DNA of 64,000 nt from Microbacterium sp. (GCA_031277885.1 JAITLM010000143.1:1-64000); one strand, 5' to 3'. Shown: positions 1 through 8,768, counted from the first letter of the stretch. A program made the numbers and translations. The notes: a model not told the origin generated them from the sequence alone.

Positions 1-605
1 TCGGAGAGCACGCCCTCACCGAGGATCTCGACGCGTACGTCGCTCAGCAGGAACTTCCGGATCTGCTTCTGAGCCGCCGTGATCTCGTTCTCGGCATTGA
101 CGCCCTTGAGCAGCGCGAGCTCTCCCCCGCTGCGAGCCAGGGGTGCGGTCCACGGGAGGAGCGTGCGGAGCGCGCTGACCGCCCGAGCGGTGACCATGTC
201 GAAGGTCCCGCTGAGCCCGATCTCCTCCGCGCGCCCTCGCACGACGGAGACGTTCGAGAGCCCGAGTGCCGTGACCTGCTCGTCGAGCCATGCCACACGA
301 CGCTCCATCGGCTCGATGAGCGTGAACCGCACATCCGGTCGAGCGATCGCCAGCACGATCCCGGGCAGTCCCGCACCGGAACCCACATCGGCGACAGAGC
401 CGTGGAACAGAGGGGCGGCAATCGCGCTGTTGAGGATGTGCCGGGTCCACAGTCGCGGCACCTCGAGCGGGCCGATCAGGCCGCGCTCCTCGCCTTGCTC
501 GGACAGCGCTGCGGTGAAGGCGCGCGCCAGATCGATCCGATCACCGAAGAGGGCCGACGCGGCAGCCGGCTCCTGCTCGAGCTCGGACGACACGGGTTCA
601 GACAT
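1..605 (-). CDS. rsmG: 16S rRNA (guanine-527 N7) methyltransferase RsmG, partial
   Basis: Cytosolic SAM-dependent methyltransferase that makes m7G527 in 16S rRNA. About 201 codons are visible; the 3' end lies beyond the window. The translation has the family motif RLWTRHILNS near residues 51-60 and the SAM-binding motif VADVGSGAGLPGI near 71-83. The ATG at 603-605 is the first start and follows the jag stop by 17 bases. No Shine-Dalgarno sequence is possible there because the gap is filled by a parS site, so translation is probably coupled to jag. In this lineage parA and parB usually lie just beyond rsmG, which would be outside the window. Confidence 0.93.
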   Translation of the reverse strand, partial: MSEPVSSELEQEPAAASALFGDRIDLARAFTAALSEQGEERGLIGPLEVPRLWTRHILNSAIAAPLFHGSVADVGSGAGLPGIVLAIARPDVRFTLIEPMERRVAWLDEQVTALGLSNVSVVRGRAEEIGLSGTFDMVTARAVSALRTLLPWTAPLARSGGELALLKGVNAENEITAAQKQIRKFLLSDVRVEILGEGVLS

Positions 606-620
606 GTTTCACGTGAAACG
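605..620. promoter_or_regulatory. parS centromere site (ParB binding)
   Basis: The 16-mer TGTTTCACGTGAAACG matches the Bacillus subtilis parS consensus (TGTTTCACGTGAAACA) at 15 of 16 positions and contains the perfect palindrome GTTTCACGTGAAAC. It lies 2.7 kb left of dnaA, where origin-proximal parS sites are expected. It loads ParB-CTP clamps for chromosome segregation. It fills the whole jag-rsmG gap and includes the last base of the rsmG start codon on the coding strand. Confidence 0.95.
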
Positions 621-1106
621 TCAGTGCCGACGGATGACGGTGTGCCGGGTCGGACCCTCGCCGTAGGACTCGGAGATGAGGCCCCGCTCCGCCACGATGT
701 CGTGGACCAGCTTGCGCTCGTAGCTGGACATCGACGGCAGAGATGCCTGCGATGCACCTTCGTCGAGCTTCACCACGGCCGAGTCGACCAGACGCTCGAG
801 CTGCGAGCGACGGGCATCCCGGGAGCCGGCCACGTCCAGGATCACGCGGGAGAAGGATCCCGTGCTGCTCTGCACCGCGAGGCGGGTGAGCTCCTGCAGC
901 GCCTGCACCGTCTCGGGAGCGGAAAGCAGGCGGAGACCGTCGCCCTCCGCCTCGACCGAGACGTAAGCCCGGCCCTGCTTGACGTCCAGGGTCAGATCGC
1001 CGTCGATGTCGGCGATGTCCAGCAGACCCTCGATGAAGTCCGCGGCGACGTCACCCTCGTTCTCAAGGTCGGATACGGTCGGCTCGGCGACATCCTGCTC
1101 GGTCAT
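621..1106 (-). CDS. khpB: Jag/KhpB RNA-binding protein (KH-R3H)
   Basis: Small cytosolic RNA-binding protein of 161 residues that follows yidC in most Gram-positive bacteria; KhpB homologues influence cell elongation and division. An acidic N-terminal part is followed by a KH-like domain (about 35-95) and a C-terminal R3H domain (about 97-161) with the pattern YERKLVHDIVAE and a basic terminal IRRH. It lacks the N-terminal Jag domain of longer homologues. The start overlaps the yidC stop by four bases (ATGA), so the two are translationally coupled. Confidence 0.9.
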   Translation of the reverse strand: MTEQDVAEPTVSDLENEGDVAADFIEGLLDIADIDGDLTLDVKQGRAYVSVEAEGDGLRLLSAPETVQALQELTRLAVQSSTGSFSRVILDVAGSRDARRSQLERLVDSAVVKLDEGASQASLPSMSSYERKLVHDIVAERGLISESYGEGPTRHTVIRRH

Positions 1107-2197
1107 GCCTTGTCTCCGTTCGGGGTCTTGTCCTGGTCCCTCTTCGCGCGCTTGGCGCTCTTCGGCTGCTGCCTCTTGGGCTGCTGGGCCCGCAGACGCT
1201 CGGCGTCCTCGAGCATCTTCTGCTGCTCGGCCTCATAGGCGGCCATGGGCACGACCTTGCCCTCGGAGTTGATCGCCTTGCCCTTGCGGGCAAGACGCTC
1301 CTCGCGCGCCTTGGCGGCATCGGATCCGGGTGTGGGCATCTCTCGGAGCACGAGGAACTGCTGGCCCATGGTCCACAGGTTGCTGATGAACCAGTAGATG
1401 ACCACGCCGAGCGGGAAGAACAGACCGGAGAAGATGAAGCCCAGCGGCAGGATGTAGAGCATGATCTTCTGCATCTGGTACGCCTGACCGGTCTTGGCCT
1501 CGGGCGACAGGTTCTTCGAAATGATCTGCAGCTGCGTGAAGAACTGGGATCCGATCATGAGGATCACCAGGACGACGAGGATCGCGACCGTGGTCTCCCA
1601 GCCGGCCGGCTTCTGCTGCACGGCGTCGGTGAGGCTGGTGTGCAGCGGGGCGACGCCGAACAGCGTCGCGTCGTAGAACTGCTTCGTGAGCTGCTTCGTC
1701 AGCAGCCAGACACCGCCTTCACCCGCCTGCGCGTGCTTCTTCACGTCGCTCAGGGTGTAGAACATCCCGAGCAGGAAGGGCATCTGCACCAGCAGCGGAA
1801 GACAGCTCGACATCGGCGTCGTGCCGTGCTTCTTGTACAGCGCCATGGTCTCGCGACTCATCGCCTCGCGACTCAGCTGGTCACGCTTGCCCTTGTACTT
1901 CTCCTGAACTTTCTTCAGTTCAGGGGCGATTTCCATCATCTTGCGCTGGCTCTTGATCTGCCGCACGAAGAGCGGGAAGACCGCCGCGCGAATGACGAGC
2001 ACGAGGCCGACGATCGACAGCACCCAGGTGAGACCGGCAGCGCCCGGCAGGCCGATCGCGGTGAACAGCCAGTGCCAGGCGACGAGGATCGCCTCGACCA
2101 GCGCCTTGAACGGCCACATGACGATGCCGAGCAGATCGAAGCCGCCGCTCGAGGCAGCGGGCGTCGTTGACGCGGCAAACAGGAGGTCGGAACCCAC
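1103..2197 (-). CDS. yidC: Membrane protein insertase YidC (Oxa1 family)
   Basis: Inserts and folds membrane proteins, alone or with SecYEG. The 364-residue protein is of the short Gram-positive type, without the large periplasmic domain. Five hydrophobic segments are visible; the second (near 55-80) contains VIRAAVFPL, holding the conserved groove arginine, and a later one is near ILPLGFIFSGLFFPLG. The C-terminal tail is rich in Lys and Arg, as expected for ribosome contact. The start is GTG at 2195-2197, just below the yidD stop. It is part of a compact leftward operon rpmH-rnpA-yidD-yidC-jag-rsmG. Confidence 0.95.
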   Translation of the reverse strand: MGSDLLFAASTTPAASSGGFDLLGIVMWPFKALVEAILVAWHWLFTAIGLPGAAGLTWVLSIVGLVLVIRAAVFPLFVRQIKSQRKMMEIAPELKKVQEKYKGKRDQLSREAMSRETMALYKKHGTTPMSSCLPLLVQMPFLLGMFYTLSDVKKHAQAGEGGVWLLTKQLTKQFYDATLFGVAPLHTSLTDAVQQKPAGWETTVAILVVLVILMIGSQFFTQLQIISKNLSPEAKTGQAYQMQKIMLYILPLGFIFSGLFFPLGVVIYWFISNLWTMGQQFLVLREMPTPGSDAAKAREERLARKGKAINSEGKVVPMAAYEAEQQKMLEDAERLRAQQPKRQQPKSAKRAKRDQDKTPNGDKA

Positions 2198-2200
2198 TGA

Positions 2201-2551
2201 TCAGTCCTTTCGGGAGGGTACGACGAATCCTCGTGGCGTGAGGGCGTGTCGGAAGTCGGAATGCGGTGGCACGTCGTCCACGCCGCCGTGGCTCCAGGGA
2301 TTGCAGCGCAGGATCCGCCACGCCGAGAGGCCTGCGCCCTTCACCGCGCCGTGCTGCTGCACCGCACCTACAGCGTAGGCGGAACAAGATGGGTAGTACG
2401 CACAGACATCGCCGTACAGCGGCGAGACCACCGCGCGATAGGCCGTGAGGAATCCCAGCACGAGGTTGCGCGGCACCAGCGGGACCGCCCGCAGCGCGTC
2501 CGCAGCGTGCAGATGCGCGGTTCCCCGTGAGTACGCCGGAAGAGCGCTCAT
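2201..2551 (-). CDS. yidD: Membrane protein insertion efficiency factor YidD
   Basis: Small membrane-associated protein (116 residues) that assists YidC-dependent insertion. The diagnostic core [20 protein letters not shown] followed by SCSAYAV, and the RCNPWSHGG motif, are present. The chosen ATG overlaps the rnpA stop (ATGA at 2548-2551), which favours it over an in-frame extension running inside rnpA. The C-terminus adds about 25 residues after the family core. Confidence 0.93.
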   Translation of the reverse strand: MSALPAYSRGTAHLHAADALRAVPLVPRNLVLGFLTAYRAVVSPLYGDVCAYYPSCSAYAVGAVQQHGAVKGAGLSAWRILRCNPWSHGGVDDVPPHSDFRHALTPRGFVVPSRKD

Positions 2552-2880
2552 CGCGCACCCCGTTCCACGGCCCGTGCGAGATCTGAGAGCAGATCCGCGA
2601 AACGCGCCTCTGCCGCGGAGGGCAGGGCGCGAATCACGATGTCGAGACCGTCGGGCAGCGGGAGCTGGCGGGCGCACGCGTCCTTCAGGCGTCGCCGGAC
2701 GGTGTTCCGGGTCACAGCGTTTCCCACTTGCTTGCTCACGATGAAGCCGAAGCGCACAGGGCGCTGTTCACCGGTGTCGAGCACCGAGACGACCAACCGC
2801 GGCCCGCCGTATCGCCGCCCGCGTCGAACCACCGTGCGGTAGTCGGACCCGCGGACGAGGCGATGCGGGCGGGCGAGCAC
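2548..2880 (-). CDS. rnpA: Ribonuclease P protein component
   Basis: Protein subunit of RNase P, which binds the catalytic RNA and helps mature tRNA 5' ends. The 110-residue protein has the RNR signature in the form [15 protein letters not shown] near residues 53-67 and an N-terminal basic strand. Start is GTG at 2878-2880, three bases after the rpmH stop. The order rpmH-rnpA-yidD-yidC is near universal. Confidence 0.95.
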   Translation of the reverse strand: MLARPHRLVRGSDYRTVVRRGRRYGGPRLVVSVLDTGEQRPVRFGFIVSKQVGNAVTRNTVRRRLKDACARQLPLPDGLDIVIRALPSAAEARFADLLSDLARAVERGAR

Positions 2881-2883
2881 GGG

Positions 2884-3021
2884 TTACGCCGAGAGCTCGA
2901 CACGGCCCTTCGTGCGGCGGGCCGAGAGGATGGCGCGGCCGGCGCGGGTCCGCATACGGGCGCGGAAGCCGTGCTTCTTGGCGCGACGACGGTTGTTGGG
3001 CTGGAAAGTGCGCTTGCTCAT
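2884..3021 (-). CDS. rpmH: 50S ribosomal protein L34
   Basis: 45-residue, strongly basic protein beginning [19 protein letters not shown], the L34 signature. ATG at 3019-3021 and TAA stop at 2884-2886. A purine-rich stretch (complement of TTTCTCCGGG) lies just upstream as ribosome binding site. It is the first gene of the leftward operon and is read divergently from dnaA. Confidence 0.97.
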   Translation of the reverse strand: MSKRTFQPNNRRRAKKHGFRARMRTRAGRAILSARRTKGRVELSA

Positions 3022-3321
3022 GATTTCTCCGGGAAGGGAAGCTGTCACCGGGATCGATGCGGCCGGAGACGGTGGACAAAGACTGCCGAAATGGCATAAG
3101 TCAACCGATTAAGGCTACGACGTCCACCCCGACATCGCAAACCGAGCAGCCGAAAGGATCATTATCCACACCTGTGGAGGGATCCTTCAACAGGGACACG
3201 CCGTCCGTCGTTCCCAGTCGCAGGTTGCCCTCGCGGCCCAGGCTGACTACCGTGGCACGAGCAGTTATCCACAGGCAGCGTGTCCATGTCCGCCCGCTGT
3301 GCCGAGTCGCCCGGGGGAACC
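3022..3321. promoter_or_regulatory. rpmH-dnaA divergent intergenic region with DnaA boxes
   Basis: Roughly 300 bases holding the divergent promoters. Two perfect DnaA boxes TTATCCACA lie at 3162-3170 and 3265-3273, the usual arrangement for dnaA autoregulation. A TTGACT hexamer on the minus strand (3099-3104) could be the -35 of the rpmH operon, but I see no convincing -10 at the right distance. The stretch is locally less GC-rich than the genes around it. Confidence 0.75.
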
Positions 3322-4722
3322 ATGTCCGCAGCCGCAGAGTCCGAGGTCCCCATCTGGGACGAACTTCTCGCGGAGCTCGCCCGTGACGAGCGCGTCACGG
3401 CGCCTCTCCAGGGCTTCCTCAACCTGGCCGTCCCCGCCGGCGTGATGACGGCCACGCTCTACCTCGAGGTGCCGAACGATCTCACCGCGGGGCAGATCAA
3501 CAAGCGCCTGCGCCTTCCGATCATGGAAGCGCTCGCCCGCATCGGCGACGAGGTCACGTCCTTCCGCGTCACCGTCAACCACGACATGGTCGAGCAGCAG
3601 ACCCTGCCGATCCCGGTCGCCGACTTCGTGCCGGGGCGGCAGGAGCCCGCCCGCGTCGACTCCCCCATCGAGCAGCAGCCGACGCCCACCCGCCACGAGT
3701 CGCGGTTGAACCCGAAGTACGTCTTCGACAACTTCGTCATCGGCCAGTCCAACCGCTTCGCGCACGCGGCCGCCGTGGCCGTGGCCGAAGCACCCGCGAA
3801 GGCCTACAACCCGCTGTTCATCTACGGAGGCCCCGGGCTCGGCAAGACCCACCTGCTCCACGCGATCGGCGACTACGCGCAGTCCCTGTACGCCGGGGTC
3901 AAGGTGCGGTACGTCTCGAGCGAGGAGTTCACGAACGACTTCATCAACTCGATCGCCAACAACCGCGGATCCGCCTTCCAGGCGCGGTACCGCGAGGTCG
4001 ACATCCTGATGATCGACGACATCCAGTTCCTGCAGGGCCGTGCGGAGACCCAGGAAGCGTTCTTCCACACCTTCAACCAGCTGCACGACCACAACAAGCA
4101 GGTCGTCATCACGAGCGACCTTCCGCCGAAGCACCTCACGGGCTTCGAGGAGCGGATGCGCAGCCGGTTCGAGTGGGGCCTCATCACCGATGTGCAGGCG
4201 CCCGACCTCGAGACGCGCATCGCGATCCTCCGCAAGAAGGCCCAGAGCGAGCAGCTCCATGTTCCGGACGACGTGCTCGAGTACATCGCCACCAAGGTCT
4301 CATCCAACATCCGCGAGCTCGAGGGCGCCCTCATCCGCGCCACCGCCTTCGCCAACCTCAACCGCTCCGCCCTCGACATCGCCACGGCGCAGACCGCGCT
4401 GCGGGACATCGTCGACCAGGACGAGGACAGCATCGTCTCGCCGACCGACATCATCACGACGACGGCGAACTACTTCAAGCTCTCCGAGGACGATCTGTAC
4501 GGATCCAGCCGCTCGCAGCAGATCGCGACCGCACGGCAGATCGCCATGTATCTCTGCCGCGAACGGACCAACCTTTCCCTCCCGAAGATCGGCCAGCTCT
4601 TCGGCAACCGCGACCACACCACGGTGATGTACGCGTACAAGAAGATCAGCGAGCTCATGAAGGAGCGCCGCGCGATCTTCAACCAGGTGACCGAGATCAC
4701 CGCCCAGCTCAGCCGGCGCTGA
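3322..4722 (+). CDS. dnaA: Chromosomal replication initiator DnaA
   Basis: AAA+ initiator that binds DnaA boxes and unwinds oriC. The 466-residue protein has domain I (about 1-85), a short linker with QQQ-like residues, Walker A GGPGLGKTH near 169-177, Walker B LMIDDIQF near 228, and the domain IV DNA-binding signature GNRDHTTVMYAYKKI near 428. The ATG at 3322 follows a GGGGGA ribosome site and gives the usual N-terminus; in-frame starts at 3280 and 3286 would add 12-14 unusual residues. Two DnaA boxes lie upstream. Confidence 0.95.
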   Translation: MSAAAESEVPIWDELLAELARDERVTAPLQGFLNLAVPAGVMTATLYLEVPNDLTAGQINKRLRLPIMEALARIGDEVTSFRVTVNHDMVEQQTLPIPVADFVPGRQEPARVDSPIEQQPTPTRHESRLNPKYVFDNFVIGQSNRFAHAAAVAVAEAPAKAYNPLFIYGGPGLGKTHLLHAIGDYAQSLYAGVKVRYVSSEEFTNDFINSIANNRGSAFQARYREVDILMIDDIQFLQGRAETQEAFFHTFNQLHDHNKQVVITSDLPPKHLTGFEERMRSRFEWGLITDVQAPDLETRIAILRKKAQSEQLHVPDDVLEYIATKVSSNIRELEGALIRATAFANLNRSALDIATAQTALRDIVDQDEDSIVSPTDIITTTANYFKLSEDDLYGSSRSQQIATARQIAMYLCRERTNLSLPKIGQLFGNRDHTTVMYAYKKISELMKERRAIFNQVTEITAQLSRR

Positions 4723-5225
4723 GGCCCGCCCCGCGCTCAGCCGCCTCCACGCGTCCGCAGGACGGCCGCTGAGGGCCGTTCGGCGATCCCGCCGCGAATT
4801 CCGGCATCCGCCTCGCCCGGAAGTCCACATGTGGATAACTTGGGGATATCTCGGGATCGGAACGGCGTGGAATCCCCATCCGGGACCACGATCTGTGGAT
4901 AACTCGGGGAATCGGATCCGCGCACGACCCCCCGGAACCCCACTGTTTCCGCAGGATCTCCACAACTCACACGTTTGTAGTTCCCTAGAGCCGCAAAGCA
5001 TCCCCAGAGTTATCCACAGTATCCACAGGCGTTAACACTGTTAAGAACTCCTTTCAATTCCCGGTCCATCGATCACCACCGGGTGCCCGGTTGGGGATGG
5101 ATCCGGATCCGAGGCACTTGGACCTGGACCTGACGCCGCGTGGCATTAGCATGGGATCCCCTGGTGTCTGCCAGGGCGCGGAGGAACGTGTCATTCCTCC
5201 GCCTTCAGTCGACGGAGGAGCGCCG
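4723..5225. other. oriC: Origin of replication oriC (dnaA-dnaN intergenic)
   Basis: 503-base gap with DnaA boxes in both orientations: TGTGGATAA at 4830-4838 and 4894-4902, TTATCCACA at 5010-5018, and a one-mismatch box GTATCCACA at 5019-5027 directly abutting it. An AT-rich stretch with GTTAACACTGTTAAG around 5030-5046 follows immediately and is the likely unwinding element. Position between dnaA and dnaN is standard for Actinobacteria. The boxes are fewer than the 15-20 known in Streptomyces, though I only counted near-perfect matches. Confidence 0.92.
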
Positions 5226-6365
5226 GTGAGGTTCCAGGTCAATCGCGATGTCTTCAGCGAAGCTGTGTCCTTCGTCGTCAAGCTGCTGCCTCAGCGCAAC
5301 CCGCAGCCGATCCTGGCCGGAGTCCTGATCGAGGCCGGTGACGAAGGGCTCACTCTCTCGGCCTTCGACTACGAGGCCTCCGCACGCACCACGATCGAGG
5401 CCACGGTCGACGAACCCGGCACGATCCTCGTGCACGGCCGCCTTCTGTCCGACATCGCCAGCCGTCTCCCGAACGCCCCGATCGAGATCTCCGTCGAGGA
5501 GGACGGCGGCATCGCGGTGCGCTGCGGATCCGCGCGCTTCACCCTCGCGGCCATGCCGGTCGAGGAATATCCTTCGATCCCCGAGGTCACCGGCACCAGC
5601 GGCGTCGTCCCCGCCGAGGACTTCGGCACCGCGATCGCACAGGTCGCGTTCGCCGCCTCGCGCGATGATGTCACCCCGGTGCTCACCGGCGTCCAGCTCG
5701 AGGTCAGCGAGAACACCCTCAGCCTCGTGGCCACCGACCGATACCGGGTGTCGCTGCGCGACGTGCCGTGGGACGGCGAAGCCACGGAGCAGACGGCGCT
5801 CGTCCCCGCCCGCACGCTGCAGGAGGTCGGCAAGACCTTCGGCCACGCAGGCACGATCCAGATCTCGTTCTCCGGCGCCGGCGACCGCGAGATCATCGCG
5901 TTCACCGCGGGCAACAAGACCGTCACCTCACTGCTGATCAAGGGCAACTTCCCCCCGGTCAGGCGCCTTTTCCCCGAGCAGACCGACCATCACGCGGTCG
6001 TCAGCACCGCGGACCTCACGGAAGCCGTGCGCCGTGTCGCGCTCGTGCTGGACCGCTCCGCGCCGCTGCGGTTCACGTTCGACACCTCGGATGTCACGAT
6101 GGACGCCTCGGGCGGCGAGCAGGCCCGCGCCTCCGAGTCGGTCGATGCGCACCTCAACGGCGAAGAGGTCACCCTCGGCCTGAACCCGCAGTACCTGCTC
6201 GAGGCTCTCGGTGCGCTCAAGAGCGAGTTCGTCCGCGTCACGTTCACCTCGTCCGACAACGCGAACAAGCTCAGCCCCGTGCTGATCACGAGCCAGACGT
6301 CGGTCGACCAGGCCGGCCTCGACTCGTACAAGTACCTGCTGCAGCCGAACCTGCTGCTCCGCTGA
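5226..6365 (+). CDS. dnaN: DNA polymerase III beta sliding clamp
   Basis: Ring-shaped processivity clamp, 379 residues, with three similar beta domains. The start is GTG at 5226, preceded by GGAGGAG at 5213-5219, giving the standard N-terminus RFQVNRDVFSEAVSFVVK. LLPQRNPQPILAGV in domain 1 and the C-terminal MLP-equivalent region are family features. The terminal LLQPNLLLR lacks the usual MPMRL-type ending, common in actinobacterial clamps. The preceding 135 in-frame bases are oriC DNA and are rejected as coding. Confidence 0.96.
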   Translation: MRFQVNRDVFSEAVSFVVKLLPQRNPQPILAGVLIEAGDEGLTLSAFDYEASARTTIEATVDEPGTILVHGRLLSDIASRLPNAPIEISVEEDGGIAVRCGSARFTLAAMPVEEYPSIPEVTGTSGVVPAEDFGTAIAQVAFAASRDDVTPVLTGVQLEVSENTLSLVATDRYRVSLRDVPWDGEATEQTALVPARTLQEVGKTFGHAGTIQISFSGAGDREIIAFTAGNKTVTSLLIKGNFPPVRRLFPEQTDHHAVVSTADLTEAVRRVALVLDRSAPLRFTFDTSDVTMDASGGEQARASESVDAHLNGEEVTLGLNPQYLLEALGALKSEFVRVTFTSSDNANKLSPVLITSQTSVDQAGLDSYKYLLQPNLLLR

Positions 6366-6369
6366 GCGG

Positions 6370-6822
6370 ATGAGGCTGGATCCGATCGATCCCGCTCTCG
6401 CTGCGCGGATCGTCGCGCGCGCGGAGCGGGCCGGAGACGACTGGCATCCGGAGTATCCGTTCGCCGACGAACTCGTGCCGCTGCGGTCGCTGGCCTCCCG
6501 CGAGAGCGCGGATCCGGTCTTCACGATGTACGCGATCCGGGATGAGGAGGGCGTCGCGGTCGGCGGCTTCGGATTCTTCGGGCCGCCGGACGAGACGGGA
6601 ACCGTCGAGTTCGGATACGGGCTCGTCCCCGCCGCCCGCGGCCGGGGTCTCGCGACGGCCGCTGTCGCCGAGGGACTGCGGATCGCCGCCGGCCACGGCG
6701 CGATCCGCGCGATCGCGGACACTGAGGAGACGAACCTCGCCTCGCTCGCCGTCCTGACGCGGGCCGGCATGTCGGAGATCCGCCGCGAGGGCGGCATGGT
6801 CTACGTCGCACGCGATCTCTGA
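6370..6822 (+). CDS. GNAT-family N-acetyltransferase
   Basis: 150-residue protein of the RimJ/RimL-like GNAT fold. The acetyl-CoA pyrophosphate loop is visible as PAARGRGLATAAVAEG near residues 87-102, followed by a typical helix and the NLASLAVLTRAGM segment near 122-134. Substrate is unknown. It begins four bases after dnaN and ends 53 bases before recF, so it is probably co-transcribed. In many Micrococcales the gene here is gnd (6-phosphogluconate dehydrogenase), which is missing from this position. Confidence 0.85.
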   Translation: MRLDPIDPALAARIVARAERAGDDWHPEYPFADELVPLRSLASRESADPVFTMYAIRDEEGVAVGGFGFFGPPDETGTVEFGYGLVPAARGRGLATAAVAEGLRIAAGHGAIRAIADTEETNLASLAVLTRAGMSEIRREGGMVYVARDL

Positions 6823-6875
6823 GGCGGATCCTCCGGCCCCACCCGGTGTCGGGGCCCGCAGGTAAGGTTGCTCGG

Positions 6876-8186
6876 GTGATTGTGGAGCATCTCAGCCTCG
6901 TGGATTTCCGCAATTACGCGACCGCCGAGCTCACGCTGCACCGCGGTCCGAACGTGCTCGTCGGCCGCAACGGCCAGGGCAAGACGAATCTCGCCGAGGC
7001 CATCGTCTTCCTCGCCACGCTCGGCTCGCACCGGGTGTCGTCGGACGCGCCCATGGTGCGCGACGGCCATGAGGCCGCGTTCGTCCGGGCCCGGCTCGCG
7101 CATGCACAGAGAAAAGTCCTGGTCGAGGTGCAGATCAACCGCCAGGGTTCGAACAAGGCGCGCATCAACGGCGCTCCAGGTCGCACGGCGGACCTGCCCC
7201 GGTACGCGCACGTGGTGCTGTTCGCCCCGGAGGATCTGCAGATCGTGCGTGGGGATCCGTCGGCCCGACGCCGTTTCGCCGATCAGCTGCTCATCCAGCG
7301 CACTCCTCGGATGTCGGCCGTGCTCGGCGACTACGACCGGGTGCTGCGCCAGCGCACCGCGCTGCTGAAGTCCGCGCGCGCCCGCGGCATGAAGGCCGAG
7401 GCCCTGACGACGCTCGACGTCTGGGATGACAAGCTCATCGCACTCGGATCCGAGATCATCGACGCGCGGTCCCGCCTCGCCGCCGACCTGCAGCCCGGTC
7501 TCGCCGGCGCCTACTCGGCGATCGCGGGGGCGGACCACGACCCCCGCCTGCACTGGGCCCAGTCGATCCGCGGCGGGGATCCCGAGGAAGGCGACGCCCT
7601 TCGGCAGGTGCAGGGACCGGATCAGGATGCCGGAGCCGGATCCACGGCCGAGCTCTTCCGCACCGCCCTCGCCGCCAAGCGTTCGGCCGAGCTCGAGCGC
7701 GGGCTGACGCTGGTCGGGCCGCACCGCGACGACCTCGTGCTGCGGGTGCGCGACCTCCCGGTGAAGGGATACGCCTCGCACGGCGAATCGTGGTCGATCG
7801 CACTCGCGCTGCGCCTCGCGTCGGCGGAGCTCCTCCGCGCGGAGTCCCCCGCGGGGGATCCGGTCCTCATCCTCGACGACGTGTTCGCCGAGCTCGACGC
7901 CGAGCGCCGCCGCCGCCTCGCCGGGATCACGGCCGGATACGAGCAGGTGCTCGTGACCGCCGCGGTCGAGGAGGACATCCCCGACGTGCTGCACCGCCAC
8001 GTGGTCCGGGTCTCGGCCGGCACGATCACGGACGAACGTGAGGTTCGGGGCGCAGAATCGACGTTTGGGGCGCAGGATCCCACGGAATCCCGGCAGGACG
8101 CGCCCCAAAACGAAGAGATGCGCCCCGAAACAGAGGCGACGGCCACCACGACGGAGGACCGGGAGGTGAACGATGATCGTGCCTGA
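6876..8186 (+). CDS. recF: DNA replication and repair protein RecF
   Basis: SMC-like ATPase that loads RecA at gaps through RecOR. Walker A GRNGQGKT at residues 30-37; Walker B VLILDDVFAELD near 330; ABC-type QXW region near the middle. The GTG at 6876 gives the normal N-terminus IVEHLSLVDFRNY. The family core ends near residue 390 (HVVRVSAGTI); the last 45 or so residues are an acidic, low-complexity tail encoded by a nested inverted repeat (8045-8130). The 3' end overlaps dciA by 14 bases. Confidence 0.93.
   Translation: MIVEHLSLVDFRNYATAELTLHRGPNVLVGRNGQGKTNLAEAIVFLATLGSHRVSSDAPMVRDGHEAAFVRARLAHAQRKVLVEVQINRQGSNKARINGAPGRTADLPRYAHVVLFAPEDLQIVRGDPSARRRFADQLLIQRTPRMSAVLGDYDRVLRQRTALLKSARARGMKAEALTTLDVWDDKLIALGSEIIDARSRLAADLQPGLAGAYSAIAGADHDPRLHWAQSIRGGDPEEGDALRQVQGPDQDAGAGSTAELFRTALAAKRSAELERGLTLVGPHRDDLVLRVRDLPVKGYASHGESWSIALALRLASAELLRAESPAGDPVLILDDVFAELDAERRRRLAGITAGYEQVLVTAAVEEDIPDVLHRHVVRVSAGTITDEREVRGAESTFGAQDPTESRQDAPQNEEMRPETEATATTTEDREVNDDRA
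8045..8130. repeat. Four-motif nested inverted repeat inside the recF 3' end
   Basis: GGGGCGC occurs at 8048-8054 and 8067-8073 (19 bp apart), then as GCGCCCC at 8100-8106 and 8120-8126 (20 bp apart). Extended units are TTCGGGGCGCA and TTTGGGGCGCA, with complements CGCCCCAAAA and TGCGCCCCGAA. The whole forms two nested stems. It shares its geometry, but not its sequence, with elements at 29437, 48789 and 59165. It encodes the non-conserved RecF tail. Confidence 0.85.
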
Positions 8187-8715
8187 ACGCTCCGAACCGG
8201 AACGCTCCGTGCCCGACGTCGCCGTACCCGACATCCCCGAGTCGGACGTGCCCGAGACCATCGCGACCTACCTGCGCCTGCGCGGGCTCAAGCCGAGCTC
8301 GAAGAACTGGAAGCGCAAGAAGCGCCTCGTCGACGACGAGAACGCGCCGTTCACCGCCGGCCGGGATCCCGGCACGCTCGGCGACGTGCTCGCGAAGCTC
8401 ACCAAGGATGCAGGCTGGGAGGCGGCGCTGAGCCGGGAGGATCTCGTCCTCCAGTGGGCGGAGCTCGCCGGTCCCGACACCGCGAAGCACTCCGAGCCCG
8501 TGTCGCTCGACGGCGGCATGCTCACCGTCAAGTGCGACTCGACGGCCTGGGCGAAGAACCTGCAGTACATGCGCGCGGTGATCATCACCGAGATCGGGCG
8601 CCGGTATCCGGAGGCCGGTGTTCAGAACATCCGCTTCGTCGGGCCGGACGTCCCTTCGTGGAAATGGGGCCCCAGAGTCGCTCCAGGGCGCGGTCCGCGC
8701 GATACCTACGGTTAG
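8173..8715 (+). CDS. dciA: DciA-type helicase loader / DUF721 protein
   Basis: 180-residue protein of the DUF721 family; DciA is the ancestral bacterial replicative-helicase operator. The DUF721 KH-like core is seen from LGDVLAKLTKDAGWEAALSR (about 65-85) through WAELAGPDTAKHSEPVSL to LTVKCDSTAWAKNLQYM. The N-terminal 55 residues are basic and probably disordered. It starts inside recF and ends with TAG, one of few amber stops here. The recF-dciA-gyrB-gyrA order is conserved in Actinobacteria. Confidence 0.9.
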   Translation: MIVPERSEPERSVPDVAVPDIPESDVPETIATYLRLRGLKPSSKNWKRKKRLVDDENAPFTAGRDPGTLGDVLAKLTKDAGWEAALSREDLVLQWAELAGPDTAKHSEPVSLDGGMLTVKCDSTAWAKNLQYMRAVIITEIGRRYPEAGVQNIRFVGPDVPSWKWGPRVAPGRGPRDTYG

Positions 8716-8768
8716 GACATGATCCATCCCGTCCTGGGGGACTTCAGGCGCGCAGAAGCGCGTACAAC

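Noticed and set aside
4737..5001. Small open frames within oriC
   Set aside because: They run through DnaA boxes and the AT-rich element with no conserved motif; the region is oriC.
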